From Roseicyclus persicicus (GTDB lineage: Bacteria > Pseudomonadota > Alphaproteobacteria > Rhodobacterales > Rhodobacteraceae), in the NCBI RefSeq assembly GCF_012395815.1, contig NZ_JAAZQQ010000003.1, forward strand, positions 124,001 to 188,000: a stretch of DNA of 64,000 nt. The letters run 5' to 3'. Of the stretch, positions 27,426 through 37,165 are shown piece after piece. The notes under the pieces were generated by a model, which saw only the letters and a program-made list of their open reading frames with translations, was not told the DNA's origin and did not search any database. Made by a program: the position numbers and the translations under genes. Position 1 is the first letter of the stretch; each line of letters opens with the position of its first letter.

Positions 27426-28981
27426 TCCGCGGCCACCTTGGTTTCCGTCGTTACCCGCACCACGGGGCGCGGCGCGTCGGGGACCAGCTGGGTCAGCACC
27501 TCGGACGAGGTCACGACCGAGGGGATGCCGGCGCCGGGGTGGGTGCCCGCGCCGACGAGGAACAGGTTGCCGAACTCCTCCGAGATGTTGTGCGGCCGGA
27601 ACCAGGCCGACTGGAAGATGCGCGGCTCCAGGCTGAAGCCCGCGCCATGCGGGCTCAGGTAGCGGCTCTCGAAGCTGGCGGGCGTCAGGATGTGGCTCGC
27701 CGACAGGTGATCCTCGAAGCCGGGAATCAGCTGCTCGTTCAGCACCTGAGCGAGACGCTGGCGGTAGGTCTCCTGCATCTCGGCCCAATCCACCGAGTCC
27801 TTCCCGTGCAGGTTCGGCACCGGGCTGAGGGCATAGAAGGTGTCGTCGCCGCGGGGCGCGACGCTGGGGTCGGTGACGGACGGACGGTGCAGGTAGATCG
27901 ACATGTCATTGGCGAGGTGCCGCTTCATGAAGATGTCGTTCAGGAGACCCCGATAACGCGGCCCGTTCAGGATGGTGTGGTGGCCCACGTCGGCCCATTT
28001 CCCCGCCGTGCCCTTCGTCCCGAAGTACCAGACGAACAGGCCCATCGACCAGCGCGACCGGTTCAGCCGCGCGGGCGTCCAGCGGCGCTTGACCTGCTTG
28101 CGCAGGAGCCGGTCGTAGGTGTGGCCCGGGTCGGCGTTCGACACCACGATGTCGGCGGCGATACGCTCGCCCCCGGTCGTCACCACGCCGGTGGCCTTGC
28201 CGCCCTCCACCGTGATCTCGTCCACCTCGACGCCGCGGCGGACGGTGCCGCCCTGCTCCGTCACCACGCGGGCCATGGCGTCGGCCATCGCCTGCACGCC
28301 GCCCATGGCGTAGTGGACCCCGAATTCCTTCTCGAGGTGGCTGACGAGGATGTACATCGATGTCACGTGCGTCGGGTCGCCGCCGATGAAGAGCGGGTGG
28401 AAGCTGAGCGCCATGCGCAGCCGCGGGTCACGCACGCGGGCGGCGGCATGGCCGTAGACGGAGCGGTCGGCGCGGAGCTTCACGAAACCCGGCAGTTCAC
28501 GGATCAGGTCCATCAGCCTGTTCATCGGGCGCCGGCCCAGCCCCTCGAAGCCGAACTGGTAGCGCGCCTCGCTGTCCTTGAGAAAGCGGCGGTAGCCCGG
28601 CACGTCGCGGGGCGACAGGCGGCGGACCTCTTCGATCATCGCGGCCTCGTCCTGCCGCACGGTAAAGACCGACCCGTCGCGCCAGCGGATCTCGTAGTAG
28701 GGATCGACCGGGCGCAGGTCGACCTCGGCGTCGAAGTCGCGCCCGCATTCGGCCCAGAGCTGGCGGAACACCTGCGGCACCGTCACGATGGTCGGCCCGA
28801 GGTCGAAGCGGTGCCCGTTCTGCGTGACCGAGGACCCGCGCCCGCCGACCCGGTCGAGCCGGTCGAGCAGCGTCACCCGGTAGCCCTTGGCCCCCAGCCG
28901 CATCGCGGCCGAAAGCCCGCCCAACCCCGCCCCGATCACGATCGCACGGGAGGGGCCGGCGGCATCTGGTCCTATGGTCAT
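27422..28981 (-). CDS. crtI: Phytoene desaturase
   Basis: A 519-aa FAD-dependent CrtI-type desaturase that converts phytoene to neurosporene/lycopene. The dinucleotide motif IVIGAGLGGLSAAMRL and VTLLDRLDRVGGRGSS lie at the N-terminus; GNLFLVGAGTHPGAGIPSVVTSSEV near the C-terminus is the bacterial-type desaturase signature. ATG 28981 is chosen; a GTG at 28993 would add four residues. It is the first gene of crtI-crtB-tspO, with a PpsR site 15 bp upstream of the start. Confidence 0.95.
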   Translation of the reverse strand: MTIGPDAAGPSRAIVIGAGLGGLSAAMRLGAKGYRVTLLDRLDRVGGRGSSVTQNGHRFDLGPTIVTVPQVFRQLWAECGRDFDAEVDLRPVDPYYEIRWRDGSVFTVRQDEAAMIEEVRRLSPRDVPGYRRFLKDSEARYQFGFEGLGRRPMNRLMDLIRELPGFVKLRADRSVYGHAAARVRDPRLRMALSFHPLFIGGDPTHVTSMYILVSHLEKEFGVHYAMGGVQAMADAMARVVTEQGGTVRRGVEVDEITVEGGKATGVVTTGGERIAADIVVSNADPGHTYDRLLRKQVKRRWTPARLNRSRWSMGLFVWYFGTKGTAGKWADVGHHTILNGPRYRGLLNDIFMKRHLANDMSIYLHRPSVTDPSVAPRGDDTFYALSPVPNLHGKDSVDWAEMQETYRQRLAQVLNEQLIPGFEDHLSASHILTPASFESRYLSPHGAGFSLEPRIFQSAWFRPHNISEEFGNLFLVGAGTHPGAGIPSVVTSSEVLTQLVPDAPRPVVRVTTETKVAAE

Positions 28982-28995
28982 TCCGGGCCTCACAC

Positions 28996-29013
28996 TGTCT
29001 AGTCTGATTTACA
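28996..29013. promoter_or_regulatory. PpsR/CrtJ binding site (crtI side)
   Basis: A perfect TGT-N12-ACA match lies 15 bp upstream of the crtI ATG. This is the consensus for PpsR/CrtJ, the aerobic repressor of pigment and photosystem genes. The partner site at 29083-29100 is 87 bp away, about eight helical turns, suited to cooperative binding or looping. Confidence 0.8.
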
Positions 29014-29082
29014 ATATGTCACGCGAGTGCCATTTGCCAAGACAATCCGGACGCGAATTCCCTTTCCAACGCGCGACCAATA

Positions 29083-29100
29083 TGTCAGACTAAGTTGACA
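29083..29100. promoter_or_regulatory. PpsR/CrtJ binding site (crtA side)
   Basis: A second perfect TGT-N12-ACA, ending in TTGACA, sits 17 bp before the crtA start chosen here. Together with 28996-29013 it brackets the divergent crtI/crtA control region. The embedded TTGACA is too close to the gene to be the crtA -35 element and is better read as the operator half-site. Confidence 0.8.
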
Positions 29101-29116
29101 CATGGAGAGACCGGCC

Positions 29117-29854
29117 ATGCAATCCGTCACCCTGAGCCTGTATCGTTTCGGCTCCGTTCCTGCGCGCGCGTGGGCCCTGTTCCAGATGGGCCCCGCCCGA
29201 TTCGCCCTGCGCGCCATCCGCGACATCGGCACGGTAAAGCTGTGCGGCTCGGGCGTGGGCGAGGGGTTCACCCCGGTGCCCGACACCTCGGTCTACGCGA
29301 TTCTCGCCACCTGGCCCGACCACGACAGCGCCCGCCGCGCGATGTTCGGCACCCGCGTGTTCCGCCGGTATGCCGAGATGGCGGACGAGACGCTGACGAT
29401 CTTCCTCACCCCCACCTCCGCCCGCGGGCGCTGGGACGGCGCGCAGCCCTTCACCCCGCAGGACGCGGCCAGCGACGGCCCCGTCGCCGCGCTGACCCGC
29501 GCCACGGTCAAGCTGCGCAGCGCCGGCCGCTTCTGGCGGCAGGAGCCCGAGATTTCGCGCGCCATCGGGCAGGACCCGAACGTGCTGTTCAAGATCGGGA
29601 TCGGGGAGCTGCCGCTGGTGCGGCAGGCGACCTTCTCGATCTGGCCCGACACCCGCAGCATGGCCGCGTTCGCCCGCGCCGACGGGCCGCACGCCCGCGC
29701 CATCCGCGCCGTGCGCGAAGGCCATCTCTTCAAGGAAGACCTCTACGCCCGGTTCCGGGTCGATGCCCTCGAGGGCACATGGGCGGGCGAGACACCCGAC
29801 CTGACCCGCGCGCCGCAGACCGTGACCGACCAGATGAAAGTTGCCGCCGAATGA
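29117..29854 (+). CDS. crtA: Spheroidene monooxygenase
   Basis: A 245-aa CrtA-family haem-dependent oxygenase that introduces the 2-keto group into spheroidene or hydroxyspheroidene, giving red spheroidenone under air. Family landmarks: MQSVTLSLYRFGSVPARAWALFQMG, CGSGVGEGFTPVPDTSVYAIL, and FSIWPDTRSMAAFARADGPHARAIRAVREG. GGAGAG at 29104-29109 favours ATG 29117 over 29102. It heads the crtA-bchIDO unit; its stop overlaps the bchI start by 4 bp. Confidence 0.92.
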   Translation: MQSVTLSLYRFGSVPARAWALFQMGPARFALRAIRDIGTVKLCGSGVGEGFTPVPDTSVYAILATWPDHDSARRAMFGTRVFRRYAEMADETLTIFLTPTSARGRWDGAQPFTPQDAASDGPVAALTRATVKLRSAGRFWRQEPEISRAIGQDPNVLFKIGIGELPLVRQATFSIWPDTRSMAAFARADGPHARAIRAVREGHLFKEDLYARFRVDALEGTWAGETPDLTRAPQTVTDQMKVAAE

Positions 29855-30870
29855 AGGATTTCGCCCTGACTGGCCCGTTCCCCTTTTCCGCCATCGTCGG
29901 GCAGGAGGACATGAAGCTTGCCATGGTCCTCACCGCGATCGACCCCGGCATCGGGGGCGTCCTGGTATTCGGCGACCGCGGCACGGGCAAGTCCACCGCC
30001 GTCCGTGGCCTCGCCGCGCTGTTGCCGCCGATCGAGGCGGTCGCGGGCTGCCCGGTGAACTCGGCCCACGAGGGCGAGATCCCCGACTGGGCGCAGGTCG
30101 CCGACCGCGCCGTGGTGGAAAAGCCGACGCCGGTGATCGACCTGCCGCTGGGCGCGACCGAGGATCGCGTCGTGGGCGCGCTCGACATCGAAAAGGCCCT
30201 GACGCGGGGCGAAAAGGCGTTCGAGCCGGGGCTGCTGGCGCGTGCCAATCGCGGATACCTCTATATCGACGAGGTGAACCTGCTCGAGGATCACCTCGTC
30301 GACCTGCTGCTCGACGTGGCGCAATCGGGCCAGAACGTGGTCGAGCGCGAGGGGCTGTCGATCCGCCACGCCGCGCGATTTGTGCTGGTCGGCTCGGGCA
30401 ACCCCGAGGAGGGGGAGCTGCGGCCGCAGCTGCTCGACCGCTTCGGCCTGTCGGTCGAGGTGGCCAGCCCCAAGGACATCGACACCCGCATCGCCGTGAT
30501 CCGCCGCCGCGATTCCTACGACCGCGACCCCGGCGGGTTCCTGGCCGAGTGGCGGGGCGAGGACATGGCTCTGCGCCAGCGCATCCTCGACGCCCGTGCC
30601 GCCCTTCCCGGCGTCGCGGCCGGCGACGAGGTGCTGCGCGATTGCGCGGCGCTCTGCGTGGCGCTCGGGTCGGACGGCCTGCGGGGGGAACTGACGCTGC
30701 TCCGCGCCGCACGGGCGCTGGCGGCCTTCGATGGCGCCGACACGGTCACCCGCGACCAGCTGCGCCGCGTGGCGCCCTCGGCGCTGCGCCACCGCCTCCG
30801 CCGCGATCCGCTGGACGAGGCGGGGTCCACCACCCGCGTGCTGCGCGTGGTGGAGGAGGTGCTGGCGTGA
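29851..30870 (+). CDS. bchI: Magnesium chelatase ATPase subunit I
   Basis: A 339-aa AAA+ ATPase that, with BchD and BchH, inserts Mg2+ into protoporphyrin IX. Walker A FGDRGTGKSTAVRGLAALLP is near residue 42, the Walker B GYLYIDEVNLLEDHLVDLLLDVAQSG near 136, the sensor region VLVGSGNPEEGELRPQLLDRFGL near 180, and the C-terminal sensor-2 segment RGELTLLRAARALAAFDG. Length is normal. It overlaps crtA and bchD by 4 bp each. Confidence 0.97.
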   Translation: MKDFALTGPFPFSAIVGQEDMKLAMVLTAIDPGIGGVLVFGDRGTGKSTAVRGLAALLPPIEAVAGCPVNSAHEGEIPDWAQVADRAVVEKPTPVIDLPLGATEDRVVGALDIEKALTRGEKAFEPGLLARANRGYLYIDEVNLLEDHLVDLLLDVAQSGQNVVEREGLSIRHAARFVLVGSGNPEEGELRPQLLDRFGLSVEVASPKDIDTRIAVIRRRDSYDRDPGGFLAEWRGEDMALRQRILDARAALPGVAAGDEVLRDCAALCVALGSDGLRGELTLLRAARALAAFDGADTVTRDQLRRVAPSALRHRLRRDPLDEAGSTTRVLRVVEEVLA

Positions 30871-32570
30871 GCGCCGGCGAGGAGCGCTGGCAACGGGTCA
30901 ACCTGGCGCTGGCCTGCTTCGCGCTCGACCCCGCCGCGCTGGGCGGCATCTGGCTCCGCGCCCGCGTCGGGCCGGTGCGGGACCGGGTTCATAAAGGTCT
31001 CGAAACCGCCTTGCAGGGTCTGACACTGCGCCGCCTGCACCCCGGCATCGGCGACGACGCGCTGTTCGGCGGCGTCGACCTGGGCGCCACGCTGGCCGAG
31101 GGGCGCGTGGTGCGCACCCGCGGCGTGCTGGGCGACCCGGGCGTGCTGGTCATGCCGATGGCCGAGCGGGTGAAACCCGGCCTCGCCGCGCGGCTGGCCG
31201 CCGCGCTGGACGGGCGGACCGGCCTGTCGCTCATCGCGCTCGACGAGGGCGCCGAGCCCGAGGAGACGCTCCCCTCCGCCCTCGCCGACCGCCTCGCGAT
31301 CCATCTCGATCTGGCGGATCAGAGCCTGTCCGACGCCCCCGACCTGTCGCTCGACCCCGCCGCCTTGGCCGAGGCCCGCGCGCTCCTGCCCCGCGTCACC
31401 CTCCCCGAGACCGCCATCGCGGAGCTGGCCGAGGTCGCTGCCCGCCTCGGCATCCGCTCGCTGCGCGCCCCCCTTCAGGCGCTGGCCGTCGCCCGCGCCT
31501 CGGCCGCCCTGTCCGGCGAGACCGAGGTGGACGGCCCCGACCTCGTGGTTGCCATCGAGCTGGTCCTCGCCCCCCGCGCCACCCAGATCCCCGACACGCA
31601 GGACAACGCCCCCGAGCCGGAACCCGAGCCGCCCGAACCGCCGCAGCAGGACGACCAGCCGCAGGACAGCGAGCCGCAGGACGAGATCGACCTGCCCCCC
31701 GTCGAGATGCTGCTGGAGGCCGCCCGCGCCATGCTCCCCCCCGACCTGCTGGCGCGCCTGCAGGCCGGCCGCGCCGCGCGGCACGCCCCCGGCGCCAACG
31801 GCACCGGCGCCGCGAAGAAGGGCAACCGACGCGGCCGCCCCCTGCCCTCGCGCCCCGGCCGGCCCGGCGGCGAGGCGCGGGTGGACCTTGTCGCCACGCT
31901 GCGGGCCGCCGCGCCGTGGCAGCCGATGCGCCGCGCGCTGACCGAGCAGCCCGATCGGCTGCACATCCGCATGTCCGACATCCGCCTGCGCCAGTTCGAG
32001 GAAACCTCGGACCGCGCGATCATCTTCGTGGTGGATGCCTCGGGCTCCAGCGCCATGGCCCGCATGGGCGAGGCCAAGGGCGCCATCGAGCTGTTGCTGG
32101 GCGAGGCCTATGCCCGGCGCGACCACGTCGCCCTGATCGCCTTCCGCGGCGACGGATCCGAGGTGCTGCTGCCGCCCACGCGGTCGCTGGTGCAGACCAA
32201 GCGGCGGCTGGCGCTCCTGCCCGGCGGGGGCGGCACGCCGCTGGCGGCGGGGCTGAAGGCGGCGCTGGAGCTGGCGCAGCTGGCGCTGGGCAAGGGCATG
32301 ACGCCTTCGGTCGCGCTGCTGACGGACGGACGGGCCAATGTCGATCTCGGCGGAATCGCCGACCGGGCGCAGGCCGGCGCGGATGCCACCGCGATGGCCC
32401 GCGCGATCCGGGCCCGCGGGCTGCCCGGGCTGGTGATCGACACCGGGCTCCGGCCCACGCGGGGCCTCGACGCGCTCGCCCGCGAGATGGGGGCGCCCTA
32501 CCTGCCGCTCCCGCGCGCCGATGCACGCGCCCTGTCGGCGGCGGTCGATGCGTCGCTGACCCCGGCATGA
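30867..32570 (+). CDS. bchD: Magnesium chelatase subunit D
   Basis: A 567-aa partner of BchI. The N-terminal part is a degenerate AAA+ domain without a Walker A motif. An acidic proline-rich linker (PEPEPEPPEPPQQDDQPQDS, residues about 250-275) leads to a C-terminal von Willebrand A domain with the MIDAS motif VVDASGSSAMARMGEAK near residue 393. The linker and VWA domain couple BchI ATPase to the BchH-porphyrin complex. The start is GTG overlapping the bchI stop. Confidence 0.95.
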   Translation: MSAGEERWQRVNLALACFALDPAALGGIWLRARVGPVRDRVHKGLETALQGLTLRRLHPGIGDDALFGGVDLGATLAEGRVVRTRGVLGDPGVLVMPMAERVKPGLAARLAAALDGRTGLSLIALDEGAEPEETLPSALADRLAIHLDLADQSLSDAPDLSLDPAALAEARALLPRVTLPETAIAELAEVAARLGIRSLRAPLQALAVARASAALSGETEVDGPDLVVAIELVLAPRATQIPDTQDNAPEPEPEPPEPPQQDDQPQDSEPQDEIDLPPVEMLLEAARAMLPPDLLARLQAGRAARHAPGANGTGAAKKGNRRGRPLPSRPGRPGGEARVDLVATLRAAAPWQPMRRALTEQPDRLHIRMSDIRLRQFEETSDRAIIFVVDASGSSAMARMGEAKGAIELLLGEAYARRDHVALIAFRGDGSEVLLPPTRSLVQTKRRLALLPGGGGTPLAAGLKAALELAQLALGKGMTPSVALLTDGRANVDLGGIADRAQAGADATAMARAIRARGLPGLVIDTGLRPTRGLDALAREMGAPYLPLPRADARALSAAVDASLTPA

Positions 32571-33433
32571 CCCCGGATCTGCCGCCCGAGGACTGGCCGC
32601 ACCGCGCGGCCAGCCGGATCGTGGCCGCCCGCCCGCACCGCTGGCATGTGCAGGTCACGGGCGCGGGGCCCGATGTCCTCCTGCTGCACGGGGCCGGGGC
32701 GTCGTCGCACAGCTGGGCGCGGCTGGTGCCCGACCTGACGCGCCGGCACCGCGTCATCGCGCTGGACCTGCCCGGCCACGGCTGGACGCGCAGCCCGCGC
32801 GGGCGGGCGCGGCTGGCGGACGTGGCCCGCGACATCGCCACGCTCTGCGCGCAGGAGGGGTGGGCGCCCGAGGTCGTCATCGGCCATTCGGCGGGCGGCG
32901 CTGTCGGTCTCGAACTGGCGCGTCAGGGTCTGATCACGCCCCGGCGCATCGTCGTGGTGAACGGCGCGCTGGAGGATTTCCGGGGTGCGGCCGGCGTCCT
33001 GTTTCCGATCATGGCCAAGGTGCTGGCGCTCAACCCCTTCACCGGGCTCCTGATCTCGCAGGGCAGCCGGTCGCTGAGCCAGGTGCGGTCGATCCTCGCC
33101 TCGGCCGGCACCGAGCTGGACGAGGCGGCGCTGGCCCCCTACGCGCGGCTGATCCAGCGCCGGGCCCATGTGGACGGCACGCTCGCCATGATGGCGCAAT
33201 GGTCGCTGGAGGACCTGAACCGGGCCCTGCCGGGGATCGGCACGCCGACCCTGTTCCTGCACGGCGAAAAGGACGGCGCGGTCGCCGTGCGCGTGGCCGA
33301 ACGCGCCGTGGCGGCGATGCCGGATGCGCGGCTTGTCGTGCTTGCCGGGGTGGGCCACCTCGCCCACGAGGAGGCCCCCGCCGAGGTCGCCGAGCAGATC
33401 GCCCAGTTCACGGCAGGGGCTGCCGCGGAATGA
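32567..33433 (+). CDS. bchO: Magnesium chelatase accessory protein BchO (alpha/beta hydrolase)
   Basis: A 288-aa alpha/beta-hydrolase-fold protein. It has the oxyanion segment LLLHGAGASSHSW, the nucleophile elbow VVIGHSAGGAVGLELA, and a C-terminal LAGVGHLAHEEAP with the catalytic-type histidine. BchO always accompanies bchID in these clusters and is thought to assist Mg chelation; its exact reaction is not established. It ends the crtA-bchIDO unit; a strong hairpin follows. Confidence 0.92.
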   Translation: MTPDLPPEDWPHRAASRIVAARPHRWHVQVTGAGPDVLLLHGAGASSHSWARLVPDLTRRHRVIALDLPGHGWTRSPRGRARLADVARDIATLCAQEGWAPEVVIGHSAGGAVGLELARQGLITPRRIVVVNGALEDFRGAAGVLFPIMAKVLALNPFTGLLISQGSRSLSQVRSILASAGTELDEAALAPYARLIQRRAHVDGTLAMMAQWSLEDLNRALPGIGTPTLFLHGEKDGAVAVRVAERAVAAMPDARLVVLAGVGHLAHEEAPAEVAEQIAQFTAGAAAE

Positions 33434-33465
33434 CGAAGGGCGCCCCGGCACGGGGGCGCCCTTCG
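33434..33465. terminator. Hairpin between convergent bchO and cycA
   Basis: A perfect 13-bp stem (CGAAGGGCGCCCC at 33434-33446 and its complement at 33453-33465) with a 6-nt loop begins right after the bchO stop. It lies between convergent genes and has little T-run on either strand, so it is either a bidirectional terminator or an RNA 3'-end stabiliser. Confidence 0.6.
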
Positions 33466-33487
33466 ATCGAGGTTTGGTCGGCGTGGC

Positions 33488-33931
33488 TTATTCGGCGGCC
33501 AGCGACGCGAGGTAGGCGTAGAGGTTCACGGCGTCCTCCTCGGAGCGCACACGGAAGCTCATCGCGCCGCGGAGCGAGTTGTCGCCGGTGGCCTCGCGGA
33601 TGTAGCCGGTCGGATCGAGCACGTAGGCCGTGAAGGTTTCCTCGGTGATCATGATGCCGGCTGCGTTCAGCGCCTGCATGCCGGGCGACCAGCGGAAATC
33701 ATCGCCGGTGCCGAACACTTCGCCCGCGACGCCGTACAGGTTCGGGCCGGTGCGCGCGTTGCGGCCGGCCAGCGTGTCGCCGGCTTCGTTCTGGACGACG
33801 TGGCAGGCCACGCACTGGTTGAACAGGCGCTCGCCGGCGGCGGCGTCGCCCGAGGCGGCATGGGCGTCAGCCATGGCCATGGGCGCGGAGAGGAGCGTTG
33901 CCGCCGCAGCAAGCACGATTTTGCGACTCAT
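33488..33931 (-). CDS. cycA: Cytochrome c2 / c-type cytochrome
   Basis: A 147-aa periplasmic class I cytochrome c. The signal peptide ends in APMAMADA; the haem motif CVACH follows within GERLFNQCVACHVVQNEAG, and the methionine-ligand region is SLRGAMSFRV. It fits the soluble or membrane-linked donor that re-reduces the photosynthetic reaction centre from the bc1 complex. Its position at the end of the bchF...hemA run matches cycA in roseobacter PGCs. It starts 80 bp after hemA. Confidence 0.88.
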   Translation of the reverse strand: MSRKIVLAAAATLLSAPMAMADAHAASGDAAAGERLFNQCVACHVVQNEAGDTLAGRNARTGPNLYGVAGEVFGTGDDFRWSPGMQALNAAGIMITEETFTAYVLDPTGYIREATGDNSLRGAMSFRVRSEEDAVNLYAYLASLAAE

Positions 33932-34011
33932 CAGGTAGTCTCCCTTCAGAATGGTCCCGTGCGGGTTAAACTATGTCGTTCACCGCAGGGTCCAGTGGTT
34001 TTTTGCCACAT

Positions 34012-35223
34012 TTACGCGACCGCGTGGGCGATCGCGCACTGTTTCCAGAGAGTCTTGAGCGCCAGCACGAGGTATTCGATGTCCTCGTCCGTGTGCAGCG
34101 GGCCGGGCGTGAAGCGGAGTCGCTCGGTGCCCTTGGGCACGGTGGGGTAGTTGATCGGCTGCACGTAGATGCCGAACTGCTCCATCAGGATGTCCGACAG
34201 CATCCGGCATTTGACCGGGTCCTTCACCATCACCGGGATGATGTGGGACGGGTTCCGCTCGTGCGGGATGCCCTCGGCGTCGAGGCGCGCGCGCAGGCGG
34301 GCGACCTGCCGTTTCTGCATGTCCCGCTCGTAGGAGCTTTCCTTGAGGTGGCGGATCGAGGCGGTGGCGGCCGCGGCCACGGCGGGCGGCAGGGCGGTGG
34401 TGAAGATGAAGCCGCTGGCGAAGCTGCGGATGAAGTCGACCAGCGCGTGCGACCCGGTGATGTAGCCGCCGACGACGCCGAAGGCCTTGCCCAGCGTCCC
34501 CTCGATCAGGGTGATGCGGTCCATCAGCCCCTCGCGCTCGGCGACGCCGCCGCCGCGGGGCCCGTACATGCCGACCGCGTGGACCTCGTCGATGTAGGAC
34601 ATGGCGCCGTGCTTGTCGCAGACGTCGAGGATTTCCTTGATGGGCGCGATGTCGCCGTCCATCGAGTAGACCGATTCAAAGGCCACGATCTTGGTCGCGT
34701 TGGCGGGCAGCGCCGCCAGCTTGCGGTCCAGGTCCTCGGGGTCGTTGTGCTTCCAGATCACCTTCTGGCACCGGGCGTGGCGGATGCCCTCGATCATCGA
34801 GGCGTGGTTGAGCGCGTCCGACAGGATCACCGCGTTCGGCAGGCGGCTGCCCAGCGTCGACAGCGCGGCCCAGTTCGACACGTAGCCCGACGTGAACAGG
34901 AGCGCGGCCTCCTTGTGGTGCAGGTCGGCCAGCTCGGCCTCGAGCTGCTTGTGGTGCCAGGCGTTGCCCGAGATGTTGCGCGTGCCGCCGGCGCCGGTGC
35001 CGCAGTCCTGCACCGTGCTGACCATGGCCTCGATCACCTTGGGGTGCTGGCCCATGCCGAGGTAGTCGTTCGAGCACCAAACGGTGACCTCGCGCTGGCC
35101 CTTGGAATGGTTGGTGACGCGGGGAAACTCGCCGCACTTGCGCTCGAGTTCCGCGAAGATGCGATAGTTTCCCTCCTGCTTCAGGGTGTCGAGCTGGGCT
35201 TGAAACAGCTTGTCGAAGTTCAT
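34012..35223 (-). CDS. hemA: 5-aminolevulinate synthase
   Basis: A 403-aa pyridoxal-phosphate enzyme condensing glycine and succinyl-CoA to 5-aminolevulinate, the entry to haem and bacteriochlorophyll. It begins [23 protein letters not shown]. The Schiff-base lysine is in [18 protein letters not shown] near residue 248, and [23 protein letters not shown] and [17 protein letters not shown] are family hallmarks. The start overlaps the puhE stop by 4 bp. Placement in the PGC ties ALA supply to pigment synthesis; a second ALA synthase elsewhere is possible. Confidence 0.97.
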   Translation of the reverse strand: MNFDKLFQAQLDTLKQEGNYRIFAELERKCGEFPRVTNHSKGQREVTVWCSNDYLGMGQHPKVIEAMVSTVQDCGTGAGGTRNISGNAWHHKQLEAELADLHHKEAALLFTSGYVSNWAALSTLGSRLPNAVILSDALNHASMIEGIRHARCQKVIWKHNDPEDLDRKLAALPANATKIVAFESVYSMDGDIAPIKEILDVCDKHGAMSYIDEVHAVGMYGPRGGGVAEREGLMDRITLIEGTLGKAFGVVGGYITGSHALVDFIRSFASGFIFTTALPPAVAAAATASIRHLKESSYERDMQKRQVARLRARLDAEGIPHERNPSHIIPVMVKDPVKCRMLSDILMEQFGIYVQPINYPTVPKGTERLRFTPGPLHTDEDIEYLVLALKTLWKQCAIAHAVA

Positions 35224-36035
35224 CGGGCTTCCTCGCTTGGCAGTATGGCTTGGTTGGGCGCGGGACGTGCAGGCAGCATCCAGCGCCATAGTTTCTCGTC
35301 GGGGAGCGGGAGCACCATGAACCAGTGTTCCAGCAGGGCGAGCGCGGTCAGCGCGCTCAGGAGGGCAAAGCCAACGATGTCGGCTTGGCTGTCGGCGCCC
35401 CAGATCCGCTCCAGCCAGCAGGCGACGGTAAAGCTGAGGCCGGTGATCGAGATCGGGAAGAGCCAGTTCATCCGCGCGGTGCGGAAATGGCTCGGCAGGT
35501 GGTTCAGGTGTTCGGGGATGAACTCCACGTTGATCTTGCGGACCCCGAGGTAGAGGTTGAGCTTCGCGCTGATGCGCGCCGCGAAGAGGACGGCAAAGGT
35601 CCACATGCCGAACTGGTTCGGCTGTTCGTAGCTGGCCAGCACCAGCGCGATCAGCGTGAAGGCCAGCAGCATCTCGTGATAGGCGATCGTGCCCCAGGCG
35701 CGGATGAAGCGTTCCCATTCCGGCACGCCGGCCTTGAGCGGCTGGCGCACCGGCCCGGTGATGACACCGGTCAGGAACGCCAGCTCGATCCACCCCCAGA
35801 GCGCCAGCGCCGAGAGGAAGGCGATGTAGACGCCCGCCACGCTGTCGTTCCCGAGGGTGTCGATGAAGCCCACCCCGCCCAGGACGAGGAAGGGGAGGTT
35901 CCACAGCACGGCCCAGAGCCGGGCCTTGGCCCCTTCCTTGTCCGCCCGCCGCACGGCGAGCAGGATCGCCCCGGTGGAGAACCACCAGAGGAACAGGGCG
36001 ACCAGCGCCGCGATCCAGGGCGAGGCGAGGGTCAT
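35220..36035 (-). CDS. puhE: Photosynthetic complex assembly protein PuhE
   Basis: A 271-aa integral membrane protein with about seven to eight hydrophobic segments (for example [55 protein letters not shown]). It belongs to the PuhE (DUF3623) family found only in PGCs, where loss affects reaction-centre/LH1 levels in Rhodobacter. It overlaps acsF by 1 bp (TGATG) and hemA by 4 bp. Confidence 0.92.
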   Translation of the reverse strand: MTLASPWIAALVALFLWWFSTGAILLAVRRADKEGAKARLWAVLWNLPFLVLGGVGFIDTLGNDSVAGVYIAFLSALALWGWIELAFLTGVITGPVRQPLKAGVPEWERFIRAWGTIAYHEMLLAFTLIALVLASYEQPNQFGMWTFAVLFAARISAKLNLYLGVRKINVEFIPEHLNHLPSHFRTARMNWLFPISITGLSFTVACWLERIWGADSQADIVGFALLSALTALALLEHWFMVLPLPDEKLWRWMLPARPAPNQAILPSEEAR

Positions 36036-37165
36036 CAGTAGGCGGGCTCCAGCCGGGTTGAGACGGGCGGGTCATTCGGCACCGCCGGGATGGTGAACAG
36101 GCCGATGAAGGCCGCCGCCGCCCGCACGCGGGCCCCGAGGCCGCGGAAAAACTGCTTCTTCTCCACCGCTTCGGCGAGATCGGCATTGGCCCGCTGCAGG
36201 GCCTTGAGGCCCGGCATCCAGCGCGGGTGGTCGATGTCCAGCGTCAGCGGGAACACCTGCTTGGAGATCTCGCTGGTCTTGCGGAACACCTCCTGCCCGT
36301 ACCAGTCGGTGTCGACGCCCAGCGCCTCGTGGAAGGCCGGGCGCTGGTGGTCGCGCACGTACATCGTGGCGTAGACCGCGGTGAGGAAGAACTTGATCCA
36401 GTAGCGGTTGATGCCGCTGGTCAGTTTCGGGTCGGTCTTCATCAGAAGGGCGAAGGCCTCGCCATGGCTGAACTCGTCGTTGCACCACTCCTTGAACCAC
36501 TTGAAGATCGGGTGGAACCGGTGCTCGGGGTGCGCCTCGAGGTGGCGGAAGATGGTGATGTAGCGGGCGTAGCCGATCTTCTCGCTGAGGTAGGTCGCGT
36601 AGTAGATGAACTTGGGCTGGAAGTAGGTGTACTTCTTGGCCTGGGTCAGGAACCCGAGGTTCACCGCGATCCCCGCCTCGCGCAGCGCATCGTTGATGAA
36701 GCCGGCGTGCCGGGCCTCGTCGCGGGCCATCAGCTGGAACAGCGTGGTGATGTCCTCGTTGTTGCCGCGGCGCTTCATCTCCTTGTAGAGCACGCAGCCC
36801 GAGAACTCGGCCGTGCAGGACGAGATCAGGAAATCGATGAACTCGGCCTTGAGCTTGGGCTCCATGCCGTCCCAGTCGATGTGGTCCCAGTCCTCGTTCT
36901 TCTTGAAATGGCCCCGGTTCGGGTCGCTCTTCATCTGCGCGATCAGCTTGTCCCAGTCCTTGCGCACCGGGCTCACGTCGATCGCGTCGAGCTTGTCGAA
37001 ATCGGTGGTGTAGAAGCGCGGCGTGAGCAGCGTGTTGCGCATGGCCACGGCCGTCGCGCTTTCGCTGTCGATCACCGCCTGGCGGTAGTTGCCGGCCTCC
37101 AGCGCGTCTTCGACATTGGTCGCGTCTGCGGAGTGGACGACGGGGGCGTCATGGACGTCTTTCAT
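36035..37165 (-). CDS. acsF: Mg-protoporphyrin IX monomethyl ester oxidative cyclase
   Basis: A 376-aa di-iron monooxygenase that builds the isocyclic ring of bacteriochlorophyll using O2. Iron ligands are visible as two E/D-x-x-H sets, in [17 protein letters not shown] and [18 protein letters not shown], with [20 protein letters not shown] supplying another glutamate. The anaerobic cyclase BchE is not in this window. AcsF implies pigment synthesis in air, as in aerobic or facultative phototrophs. It overlaps the upstream orf98 by 4 bp. Confidence 0.96.
   Translation of the reverse strand: MKDVHDAPVVHSADATNVEDALEAGNYRQAVIDSESATAVAMRNTLLTPRFYTTDFDKLDAIDVSPVRKDWDKLIAQMKSDPNRGHFKKNEDWDHIDWDGMEPKLKAEFIDFLISSCTAEFSGCVLYKEMKRRGNNEDITTLFQLMARDEARHAGFINDALREAGIAVNLGFLTQAKKYTYFQPKFIYYATYLSEKIGYARYITIFRHLEAHPEHRFHPIFKWFKEWCNDEFSHGEAFALLMKTDPKLTSGINRYWIKFFLTAVYATMYVRDHQRPAFHEALGVDTDWYGQEVFRKTSEISKQVFPLTLDIDHPRWMPGLKALQRANADLAEAVEKKQFFRGLGARVRAAAAFIGLFTIPAVPNDPPVSTRLEPAY

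Noticed and set aside
29095-29100. TTGACA as the crtA -35 element
   Set aside because: A -10 at the proper distance would fall inside crtA; the hexamer is the right half of the PpsR operator.
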